Shown here: in pieces, positions 28,558 through 39,052 of the stretch | Layout of the letters: each line of letters opens with the position of its first letter | Numbering within the stretch: the stretch's first letter is position 1 | Assembly: GCF_005239225.2 (NCBI RefSeq) | Contig: NC_133292.1 | Coordinates: 8,652,985-8,716,984, forward strand | DNA from: Populus alba | Taxonomy: Eukaryota > Streptophyta > Magnoliopsida > Malpighiales > Salicaceae | Direction: 5' to 3' | Length of the DNA: 64,000 bases | Program-made: the position numbers and the translations under genes | Notes under the pieces: model-generated | Told to the model about the DNA's origin: nothing | The model's database searches: none | Seen by the model: only the letters and a program-made list of their open reading frames with translations

Positions 28558-29080
28558 GTTGTTTGATAACCGGAGTTCACATGAGAGTTTATTTTTATTT
28601 TTTTAACATTATTCATTATCAAAAGGATAAATTATAGGGATGAACTGGATATTATTAAAATTATAGATCAATATTGCTGCTCTAAAAACAATCAAGGGAC
28701 TAGAATAAGAGTTTTGATCTTTTATTTATTTAGCAATTAATAATAAGTTAGATTAAAGAGGTTTTTGAGGATATGATAGTGGTTGTTTTTAAAGTTTTTT
28801 TTGTTAAAAAATATATTAATTTTATTTTTTTAAAATATATTTTTTATTTTAGTATATTAAAATTATTTAAAAATATTAAAAGATTGATTTAAAGAAAAAA
28901 TATTATTTTTTTTACTAAAAACATGCTGAAACTGTATCGAACACTCAATAAACCACATGTAACATGGGATCTATCAAGTTGTGTTGGGGAAGAGCGTCGA
29001 GTTCATGTTTCCTTCTAGAGTGGGTTTTTTTTATTTGGAAAATAGATATTTGTTCATATAGTGTATTAAGTAGTATAGTA
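28558..29080 (+). repeat. Dispersed repeat R, copy 2
   Basis: Same order of blocks as the copy at 27201-27540, but interrupted by about 190 bp of MITE-like sequence at 28757-28951. Its 3' part (TTCATATAGTGTATT.AGTAGTATAGTATAT) continues further than copy 1 and matches the copy at 53765-53945. Confidence 0.75.
28757..28951. mobile_element. MITE-like insertion within repeat R
   Basis: Present in repeat R copy 2 but absent from copy 1, where the flanks join directly (AGTTAGACTGAG|CCACGTG). It is very AT-rich, with ends of the form GTTTTTGAGG...CGAACACTC (imperfect inverted ends). Similar AT-rich elements with TTAAAATAAT..TTTTTAAAAA.TAT cores lie near 4640, 8145, 14560, 30050, 30680, 46450 and 50675. 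Confidence 0.55.
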
Positions 29081-31739
29081 TATGATGTTTTTTTAAAAAA
29101 TATTTTTTATTTAATTTTTTTTTAAAATATTATTTTTTTTAGATGAAGATTAGGTTTTTTCCAATTTAAAAGTGTTTTTAAAAATAAATAAATAATTTTA
29201 TATAATTTTTCAGATCGTTGATGATGTAAAAAAATAACTTTGAAAAATAAATAATATATTAAATTTTTTTTTAAAAATAATTGCTACTAACAAAAACCTA
29301 TAAAACAATACAACAAATTACTAGTTATTAAAAACGATGTTATAAATAGTAAATTTAGTAATACGTTAACCGGCTGAAATTAAGTTTTATTTTGAACCAT
29401 TATATTTTACTAAAATAATTTTATTTTTTATTTTTCAAAATTATAATTTAAGGTTGCCTCAACACATCTAAATTACATATAAGCTAATTAAAAGACACCC
29501 ATAAATTGTTTTTTAAAAAAGTGATGCACCCATAAAGAGAGCAGTTACTGGCAATAAATAATGGTACTAAAAAATTGGAATAATTAAATAAATTTGAATC
29601 TTGAATATTTTATTCATCATTATCAAGTCGTGAATTAGTAGGCGATAATAATGGTACTCGTAATATTAAATAAATTTGAATTTTAAATATTTTTATTCAT
29701 CATTATCAGCCCATGATTGTTAGGTGAGAGCAGTAGATATGTCTGGACGTGGTCAGATCGGATATTTTATCCAACATGTGATTTGGCTAGACATGGTCAG
29801 ATCTATACGATATCTATTTCAATAAAAAAGAATCTTGTTTTCTATTTCAAGGAATTTGCACGTAATAAATAGGTTTCTTTAACTATCCATGAAAAGTCTT
29901 AAAAAGAAAAACCAAAGATAGAAACCGAGCAAATGTCATGGGAAACTTTTGATGTGACCTTGAAAAAGAAACACATTGACAAATAGACAAGAATTCTAAT
30001 TGGTACTCTTGGATAGTTACTCCCAATTTTTAATATTTTTGTAGTTGAAATCCGTTTGATTGCATTTTAAAAATGTAATTAACTTGAAAAAAAATATTAA
30101 ATTAATATTTTTTAGTTTTTTTAAATAATTTTAATATGTTGATGTAAAAATAATAATAATAATAAATCTAAAAAATATATTTTCAAGAAAAAACACTTTG
30201 TATTACAATACCAAACATATATCTATTATATCAATACATAAATATATACATCTACATACATGTATATACACACTAATTTTGTTATTACTAAAATAAATTT
30301 GTTTATTTCCATGATAAAACAGAAAAAGTAATAAATATGATAATAAAGAAAGAAGGAAAAGGAAAAAAAAAGGAAAAAAGGGAAAAGGAAAAGAAAAAGA
30401 GAGAGAGAGAGAATAAAAGGTGGATGATTGGAATCCAAAACACACGAAAGAGTCGGAGACGTAGGTATCTTCTAGCCATCCACCAGTTACGACGGTCTTC
30501 ACCCAACTGGCACCACTTTGTGCCGAAATATTGATAAGTGCCATCACCCCATGTGCCTCGCATTTTGGGCTTAATTTTTTTTTAAAGGCCAAGAAGTCAA
30601 AATTACACAGCGGAGCATAAGCAGAGCGCACATGCGCTTCATTTCCCGATAAATCACAACCACCGCCACCTCCTGAGCCGGTAATTTGTTTTTAATGTTT
30701 TTTATTTAAAAAAAATATTAAAATAATAATTTTTATTTTTTAAAATATATTTTTAATATCAACACATAATTAAAAATATAAAAAAAATAATTTAAATTTT
30801 TATAAAATCACTGTACAGCGGCGTTGCCATATAAGGCGAGGTAATGGGCCTAATGGCTATGTATTATAGCTTCTATCCAGGCGAAATAGGCACATTCATA
30901 TGACAGCGCTTCGTTATTTCTTTAATCGTTATTAATAAGAAAATTCCAAGTACAGTAGTTATGTCTAAGGGGTACCGGGGGCTGGTTCAGGTCGGCGTGT
31001 TATCCAACAATGGCTTAGAAGAAATTGTCGTCTCTGATGATAACCAGACACGAGACATGAGAGAAATCTTCTTCAGATGAGGGAAAATTGGTGTGAGAAT
31101 ATTTAAGAAAAACTATTTACCGGCTATGCTGTAGATAATGAAGTTCTAAATCAATCTGGGATTGAGCTGGTAGCTAAGAAATGCCTATTATTGCCTTGAT
31201 GAGAATCTGGATGGTATTGAAGTTTCAGTTTTTTCTGATTTTTTTTTCTTGTACAGGTTACTACTAGTAGTTTAGCTTGTCACGCCGGTTTGAGCTCCAA
31301 TATGAACACTGTGTGGTTGAATTGAAGCTCCATCAAAACTCGATCGCTGTGAATTGGAGCGAATCCCATTTGCTCAAGAAATCTGTCGATCTTGGGTTTT
31401 CAGCAACATCTTTCCGGATCTTGGAATCACATAGACTGGATTGCTTGTTTCACCAATATAGACACTGCAGAGCGATCACTGGAATGAATCGTCCCATTCC
31501 TCTCCTGCCATACGAATTAAATATTGTAGAGACATCAAGCAAGCCTCATCATAATAGCTTTACGGCTCCTTTTCTGCAGAGACTTTTTTGTAAAATCTAA
31601 CTCAAAATCCCAATCACCAACAGCCCTCAGAACACTACAAATCTGCAAAATTATACTCCAAATACACTTCAACCATCCAAGTTGCAATAGGATACACCGT
31701 CCTTTCTCTCTTCATTTGTCTTGTTTTAGTTGGCAGTCT

Positions 31740-32270
31740 ATTAACAACAACTATCTATGAAATGAAACTATATCTGGGTATGTGAAGTGGACGAGATTAG
31801 TTTAAACCATTGTACTCTGCTATTCTTCATTCTAGCTTGCTCCCGAGGACTTTTGCAACCGAACTTCTCATCAGGAGACAAATTCAATGGAACACAACAG
31901 CAGGGCCAACAGAGGGATAAACAATACGACATAGAGCAGCTTGTATGTTTATCATAATCAGACCTGGTTGCATGCCATTTGAAGTCACCATCGCATATGA
32001 GATCTGAGACTTCAGCATTGGAAGGCAGACTAGACTGTTGAATAATTCTCGTTCCAGAATTCTCGACCAAAGGACCCGATGGGTGCCAGTTATCCTACCA
32101 TAAATAAGCCTTCTTTCCAATCCCAATCCTGTGCATAAGATGACCCCAAATAGAGCTTCTCAGGTTTAAGATCTTCCTCCATTCCCGGCCACAATCATCA
32201 GGAATGTTGATGCTCCAAATACTCCTGGAAGGAATCCCGTGCATAAGATGACCCCAAATAGAGCCTTTTG
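31740..32270 (-). mobile_element. LINE 3' fragment (RT zinc-binding region), decayed
   Basis: On the minus strand, and across several frameshifts, the sequence reads as the zf-RVT region that follows the reverse transcriptase of plant L1-type LINEs. Pieces are IWGHLMHRIGIGKKAYL, then W..NWHPSGPLVENSGTRII, SSLPSNAEVSDLICDGDFKW, a C-terminal CRIVYPS.G..V and NSRVQWFKLI. An internal duplication repeats GTGCATAAGATGACCCCAAA at 32131 and 32239. Stops and shifts rule out a functional protein. No poly(A) tail or target-site duplication was identified. Confidence 0.75.
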
Positions 32271-32814
32271 CAATTCAATGATTAATTGATTGCATAATTT
32301 CTTATGACAAGTTTAAACAATTGGTAACCATGGCGTGATCGAATGTAGTCTCTTCTCCAACCCTTCTTCGGCTACTTGACTCCTTCTCTTAACATTTTTT
32401 TCATGCTCATTAAATTTCAATCAGGTGAGAACAATAGTTTGTAATTCATTTGCATTTAGTTTATCCTTTTCTTTTAGATGTTTTCTTCTAAAAGATGTAA
32501 TTAGCTAGAGAAAGAATGTGCTCTAAATGTTGATGTACAATTTGGCATTCCATGAAATATATTTTACCTAGATGTCACCCAAAGTAACTTGCAGAGAAGG
32601 TTATAAGCTCTCGTCTCTCTTTACGTCCTTTTCCCTAATGAGATGCTGCATCTCAATTATACATAAGACTCATGTTTGAACATTACAAAGAATGCTACAA
32701 TGACCCAATTCACGTACATATATAAGAACAGAACTTTTATACAGCAGACTTTCTTTCTTTTTTTTCCTTATATGAATATGTACATTAGACATGACAATTT
32801 ATGCTCATCTTGTT
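32271..32814. other. Spacer downstream of UGT copy A
   Basis: No gene seen. This is the 3' flank of the first UGT pseudogene. Confidence 0.5.
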
Positions 32815-34275
32815 CTAGAAGCTGGTTGTCTTGATGGCTCTAAGTTCTTTTAATAATGCCTTCAAATTGCAGCAAGATGATCCCTCTTCTTCAGTAGTCC
32901 TCATTGCCATCTCCCTGAGTGCCTGAGCTCGGTTCCTCAATTCCTCAGCTTCTTCACCGACCAATAACTGAATAATTGCCATCTCAATTTCTTCCCTCTT
33001 CACCAAAATTTCCCTTTCATGTCTAGACCATTCCTGAGCACCAACTGCCACTCTTACTTTGAGAACCTCTATGATCAATCTTTCATTATGATTCTGTTCT
33101 GCACAAAGTGGCCATTTGACCATTGACACCCTGCAGTATTTCCCTCTAGTGCTGAGTTCAATCCACAATGAGTCATAGATCTTCCACTGGCTTCATGGTC
33201 AAGGATCAGCATCTGGGGTGCCCATCCTCTTACTATCAAACCATTTCCTTCCACCTCTCTTCTCGAATCCTTCTGGCAACCACTCTTCCCTGTCTTCTCC
33301 TTTTGTTTTCTCTCCATTTTTCACTACCCGAATGAAGTTCTCTCCAGAATCTGCAAGAGCCTTTTGCAATCTCAATTAACTGAGTAGCTGAAAAGTGAGA
33401 TTTGGACATGCTTCCAAAACAAATGTACAAAACTGAAATGGATATCTTCAAGGCCAGCTATCTCAAACATTCATTTTCATCGATAGATGCCAGGCCCCCT
33501 CTTTACACTTTATCTCTGGTGTCCCTATTGCAAAATGAAACTTGGTCTTTGTGCCATGCCTTCCTTCCAATCACCTTCTTGTAGTGTTCCGAGTAAGCTG
33601 GTTCCAGCTCATGGAAACTGTTCACGATAACTCCATAGCTTTCCAGCTCTGCTTGTAAAATTTCATCCATTTTATTTGAGAGTACGCTATTTTCCTTAAC
33701 ATATGAAGGTAATTATAGTCAAGTCAACTTTATCTTGTCTGGAAGGCTTGGCATTGTGAAAGTCTATAAATCAGATTTTATGCTTTTGTGAGGTTCGTGG
33801 CGTTTTCAACAATCAGATACACAAAAAGCAAAGGAACTTGTTCCATAGAAAACCAGCCTTGGGATCCCAAATTTGCCTGCAACTCCTGCAGCCCATGGAA
33901 ACATCATGTCTGCCACAAGAAAATTGGCGAGGCATTCTCCGATGAGCTCCTCAAGTGGTTGTTGAAGCAGGCTGGCTGCCTTGAAGAACTTCAGAATCAT
34001 TTCTAGCGTTTTGATTGAACTCGACTTCTCACAACCTTCTGACAGCCTGGCCTCTGCAGAAGGCAATTTCATTATGAGAACACAGGTTTTGGAACCCAGT
34101 TCTATATCTCGTTCAATTGTTCAGAGAAGAGAGGCGCATTAAGGGGAGTGATTATACTTCACCCCATGCCTAGCAAAACTTCTAGCCATGTCGATCAACA
34201 GTTGGAATGATGTGGCCAGGGGCCATAAATGGGAAAAATGCATGCAATGTGAAGCTGGAATGGCTGCGACTCCAT
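32815..34275 (-). pseudogene. UGT73-type glucosyltransferase pseudogene, copy A
   Basis: Family-1 UDP-sugar glycosyltransferase relic (UGT73, scopoletin/flavonoid glucosyltransferase-like), which in working form would glucosylate small phenolics in the cytosol. A start codon survives at 34275, and the C-terminus ends at 32815. The reading frame is broken many times: right after the N-terminal strand (the MARSFARHGVK piece is in another frame), around 33600-33800, and in the PSPG donor-sugar box. That box reads GWAPQMLILDHEASG then HCGLNSALEG, with Trp of HCGW lost and a shift after TAG. The C-terminal part (AEQNHNERLIIEVLKVRVAVGAQEW) is open. The most diverged member of the cluster. Confidence 0.88.
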
Positions 34276-35353
34276 TTGGGCTTGAACAAAGGCTATTGAT
34301 TTGTAGCTGATGATGAACAAGTCGAATTGAGTTAAAAGTTTTGAAAGGGCTCAAGGAAGACTGAGGAATTAGCAGGAAGTTAGCGGGCTGCTTGCATGAA
34401 GTGATTCTTTAGATGATAATTTGGATTTATTTAATTTTCGTTTTTTCTTTCTTCCCGGTGTATATTTATACACCATCTTAAGGTTTCAAAATTACAGACA
34501 TTTTTTTTGAGAATGTTTAAACTATACAGTTGTTTTTTATAAAAGGGGAAAAGGATTGCTTGGTGGTAAGATGTTTCTGTTTCTATTTTTTCAGACTGGG
34601 TTGGTTCTGCTTATGCTTGTGACTGAGACAGTATGGAAAATCAAACATGGTGACGAAGCATGATAGCCTTCAAGCACAAGAAAGGGTTGGTAAGCCCCTA
34701 GAATTAGTTTCTCAACGTTCCAGGATCTTAATATTCTCTTCATACTCTTCATGGGCTAATGCCATTATATTCAGTCAAAATTCTTGCAGCACAAGAAAAA
34801 TGTTTTTGTACTTTGTGGTAAATCTTCAGGTGATCTTTGTTTAAAACTTGGACAGTGCAACCCTGACTCATTTTAATATTAAGTTAGGATCCGCTTACCA
34901 TAATTACTATGCAAAATACAGGCATAATGAAAGCTCATACACTTGGAGGGCTTCCCCAACTTTAGTTGTATCTTGACATGTTAGAATGGAGTAGATGTGG
35001 ATTCTAGCCACAATGGTTTTCCTTCTGCGCAGAAATCAGGCTAACACGTTTCAATTCAAGTTATTTGTTTAAACTTTAGACTTTATATCCGTTGGAGATG
35101 TCAATAAAGCTACCATGTATTTTCTTCTTGGCACAGTCATCGGATATCTGTGACTGGTATATGGATGCAAAATTCATGTAAAATGCTCTTTCTTTAATTT
35201 CTGTGAAAACCTGACTAATGACGAGCAACATTTAGTATTTCTACGGTAGTCAATATTCTTTTTCTGGCTATTCTAGTTTTCAGAATAATAAATGCTAACA
35301 ACATTAATTATTTTCTGAACATTCTAATAGGAAACTATAACAAGACAGTCATG
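34276..35353. other. Spacer between UGT copies A and B
   Basis: No gene. The part from about 34980 to 35260 aligns with 38640-38900 and 58375-58630, the 3' flanks of copies C and D. The old tandem duplication of UGT genes therefore carried its 3' flank with it. Confidence 0.7.
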
Positions 35354-36833
35354 TTAATGTGCTGCATATTCTTGCTTGCTTGTCTCAAGGGCCATTAATT
35401 CATCTAGCAATGCAGTTAAATCAGAGTAAGACGATCCTCCTTCTTCCGTTTCCTTCCTTTCCATCTCTTTCAACTTCCTTGCTCTATTTCTTATTTCTTC
35501 TTCGTCAACCATCATCTGAATAATTGCCTTCTGATCTATGTCGGCCTCCCTCACTAGAATTTTCTTTTCATATCTTGACCATTCCTGGGCACCAACTCCC
35601 ATTCCTATTCTTAGAACATATGCAATCAGCTTTTCATTATCAAACTGCTCTGCATAAAGTGGCCATGTGACCACTGGCACCCCTGCAGTCACTTCCTCTT
35701 AACGTTGAGTTCCATCAATAATAAGTCAAGAATCCTCCAACAGCTTCATGGTCGAGGATTAGCACCTGTGGTTCCCATCCCCTTATCATTAATCCTTTCG
35801 CATCCATCCTTCTCTCAAATCCTTCCAGCAACCACTCCTCCATGTCTTCATGCTTTCTCACCTCTCCCTTTCTCACAACCCAAATGAAATTCTGGAAAAA
35901 AAGCTTCAAGAGCTAAGGCAATCCCACATGATTGAGTAGCTGGAAGTCAAACAAGATTTCAAAACAAATATATAGAACTGAGTTGGGTTTCTTCAAGGCG
36001 AGCCATCTCAAACATTCATGTTCACCAATGGATGCTATATGTTCTCTTTCTGCTTTATCTTCAATGTTCTTGTTGCAAAGTGACAGCGGCTGATGTGCCT
36101 TGCCTTCCTGTAGTGTTCTGAGTAAGCTGGTTCCAGCTCATGGAAACTATTCATGAGGACTCCATAGCTTCTCACTTCTGATTCTGAAATCTGATTTAGC
36201 TGGTTTCAAAACAAATTAAATTCTCAGTTGTCTGTTTTAAGTAATCTGGCAGTTGCATTTGCAGTCTTGTCTTCTTTATCTGGTCTGGTAATTCAGGCAC
36301 TATAGAAGGTTCAAAATCTGATAGACTGAAACCACTCTTTTGTGGGGATCACATCGTTTTAGGGAACCAAAGAAAAACATACAAAAAAAACTTGTTCCAT
36401 TGAAATTCAACCTTGCAATCCCGACCTTGTCAACAACTCCTGTAGCCCACAGAAACATCATGTCCGCCACGAGAGAATTCGGGTGGCATTCTTCAAGGAT
36501 CTGTTAAAGTGGTGTTGAAGCATGCTTATGGCCTTTAAGAGATCCGAATTCATGTTCCACGAATTATTAGAACTTAGGTTCTCACACCCTTCAGGTAGCC
36601 CTGCCTCAGCAGAAGGAAATTTTATTATGTGAGTGCTGATATCAAGATCCAGTTTCTTGTCTCTTTCTATTGTTTTAGATAAGAGGGGTCCATTAAGGGG
36701 AGTGGAAACAACGGCGGTTGCTTTAACCCCATTCCTAGTAACTAATCTTTGTCATGTCAACGGTTGGGATCATGCGGCCATGAGCCATATATGGGAGAAA
36801 TAGGACATGGAGCTGATATGGCTGTGAATCTGT
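35354..36833 (-). pseudogene. UGT73-type glucosyltransferase pseudogene, copy B
   Basis: Full-length relic on the minus strand. The position of the start codon (36833-36831) reads ACA instead of ATG; the following codons still match copy D (DS.PYQLH.LF.PYMAHG.MIPTVDM). Further shifts and stops occur through the middle. The PSPG box is damaged: [20 protein letters not shown], then a stop where HCGWNS is expected. The C-terminal 110 residues (TAGVPVVTWPLYAEQF to QEYAAH) are open. The same lost start codon is present in the copy at 53988-54845, so the loss preceded the segmental duplication. Confidence 0.88.
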
Positions 36834-38958
36834 GTGGCCTGGTAGAACAGGTATAGATTTAGAGCAGAGGATTAAGCGGTCCGATGATGGTTGGAAATTT
36901 GGGATGAACAAAAGGCTAGAAATAGAATAATGATTTATCCGCTGATTTGGGATGGCTGCAGAGACTAGGTTCGGGCATTATTTTCCCATATCATATTCCA
37001 ATTCTTGCTTTCCCCTCATTATCTTGTTTATGAGTTCAGATATGTATTGGACCTTAAGAAGAGAAATAGACAAAGATGACTTGGTTTCCAAGCATATTGT
37101 TGTGTCCTGGTAACCTTTGTGAAACATAAAATATATAAAATGATTGTTTCATGAAAAATGATTTCTTTTATTTACACATTTAGCTGTTTCTCTAAGAAAA
37201 CTGGGTTAGAGTTGCTGACCCCTCCTATTAAAGAAATAATTTGAAAGGCTAAATTTTCTCTGTGCCCACGAGGCATCCAATTGCTGACAATCACAGTATA
37301 TCATGTCGCAATATGCTCTCTCTCTCTTTTTCCATGAATTTATTCTTTATTTCCTTCTGACATCCCAGTTGAACTCGTCTGTGAAATTTCTTATTGATCT
37401 CTGTTTTTATTTTTTAAAACTGAAATTTTCTTATTGATCTTATCTTTTCTTTGGGGTTGTCTTGGTCGGCCAGTCTTCTTATACTGCATTGTTTATGTTT
37501 CAAGTCTGACTTCATGTCCAATTTTTTTTACTTGGTTGACAACTTTTATATATGAACTCATGTTGGTGCATTTGGATTTGTGCTTTAAAGTGAAATAAGA
37601 TTTCTTAGGTTGCATTGTCATGGTCATGACCGAAGGGGTTCTTAGATGGGTCGGGTAATGTGTGCTGTTTTGTATCTAACTTCGTGGCCGGACAACGAAA
37701 ATTATAATCTTTCCTTTCTTATGATTGTGGGTTCTCGGTTTCAATTGCTGAAGGTCCAACGTTGGACCTTTCACTTCTGAAATTCTCAGCTTATAGAAGT
37801 TCGGTGAAAATTTGGGCTTTTTATGTTTGTACCGAAGTTGGGGTGGAATCCTTATTTTTTAGCATGAATTTCAAGTCAACTTGAACCACCAGTTTCAAGA
37901 AACTAATGTCTAGCCGCTGAATTGTGTATTTGGGTTCAGACCTACTTAGCACTGCTGTCAACTGGGCTGGTTGTCTGAAGATCCGATGCCCTTAACCTTT
38001 TTATTGTTCAATCAAAATTTTGCTCGATTAAATCCTTTTGCCCGCTTAATCTACTGTCATTGTATGGTTTTTTCTCTTAGAATTTGAACTTTGGATCATA
38101 TTCGAGTTCACCCCAATCCTCACCGCTGGCCCAGTCCAGTGGCTCATGATCTTTATATGGTTGAAACCTTCAATAAGGTTCCCCTCCTTTCATCATTTCT
38201 GGCATTCCTACGCCGTTCTTCTTTGCTTCTTGCATTCTAGATCGAGGATGATATCTACTTTGGAGAACTTCTATCCTTTATTAAAATTCCTTATTCTTTG
38301 CTTGCAAATCTTGTTATTCATGGACTGAGGTGTTGGAAACTTGTGCTGCGAGTTATTTTCTAATAAAATAAAATAAAATTCTTCGGGTTTTCTTAATTAT
38401 GTATGCGTAAAGATTATATATCTAAGTTTTCATCATACTTGGATGAGTGCTTCCCGAGTTGCAGCTTGTGGTCAGCCAGGATCTTTAATTAGCTGGTTAA
38501 GTTGAGTGTTACTGCTAGCTTTATCATGTTTAACATTTTCAGAGATTCCCATAGGACTTCCTCCTTAACTAGACAAGTCCTGCTGTGATTTACTATCAAC
38601 TGGGTTTAGAGCCATAACCCTTTAAGTGATTTCATGAATCAATGTTAGAATGGAATCAAAGTGGATTCTAGTGTATGGTTTTCGTTTTGAACAGAAAACA
38701 AGCTAACACATTTCAAATCAAGTAGTTTGTTTAGACTTTGTATCCATTGGAGTCATCAATAAAACTATCATGTCATTGAAACCACGGATATGTATGACTG
38801 TTGTATGGATGCAAAATTCATGTAGAACGCTCTTTCTTTTATTTTGTTGAAAAACTAAATATCTGAGAAGCAACATTTAGCATTCTACGGTATACTTTTT
38901 TTTTCCCTTTTTCTTCACACTCTTCTAGTTTTCAGAATGATGCAACAAGACAGTCTTG
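36834..38958. other. UGT flank, duplicated
   Basis: Non-coding 5' flank of copy B and 3' flank of copy C. It is nearly identical to 54846-58695 after removal of the hAT-like element there. The block 37180-37590 is also recognisably related to 60480-60930, the upstream flank of copy D, showing that the UGT unit was tandemly duplicated with its flanks. No gene seen. Confidence 0.75.
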
Positions 38959-39052
38959 TTAATGTGGTGCACGTTCTTGCTTGCTTGTCTCAAGGGCCTA
39001 TAATTCTCCAAGAAATGCAGTTAAATTAGAGTAAGATGATCCTCCTTCTTTC

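Larger units (their letters stand above)
26900..31740. other. Long AT-rich intergenic region
   Basis: No gene can be supported over almost 5 kb. It holds a locally duplicated segment (separate entries) and a short tandem duplication near 29580-29720 (ATAAATTTGAAT(C/T)TT.AATATTTT.ATTCATCATTATCA, twice). AT-rich MITE-like stretches lie at about 30050-30215 and 30680-30820, and a purine-rich run at 30340-30415. The 31277-31600 stretch is open on the plus strand for 107 codons but shows no family motif. Confidence 0.55.

Noticed and set aside
30203..30631. 142-codon minus-strand open frame
   Set aside because: Its second half is a purine-rich repeat read in reverse (Phe/Ser/Leu runs). The first part has no recognisable domain and no splice support.
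31277..31600. 107-codon plus-strand open frame beside the LINE fragment
   Set aside because: No start context, no motif and no homologue recognised. It may belong to decayed transposon sequence, but that could not be supported.
38146..38328. 60-codon open frame repeated at 57874-58056
   Set aside because: It recurs only because the segment is duplicated. It is small, without motifs, and lies in the UGT flank.
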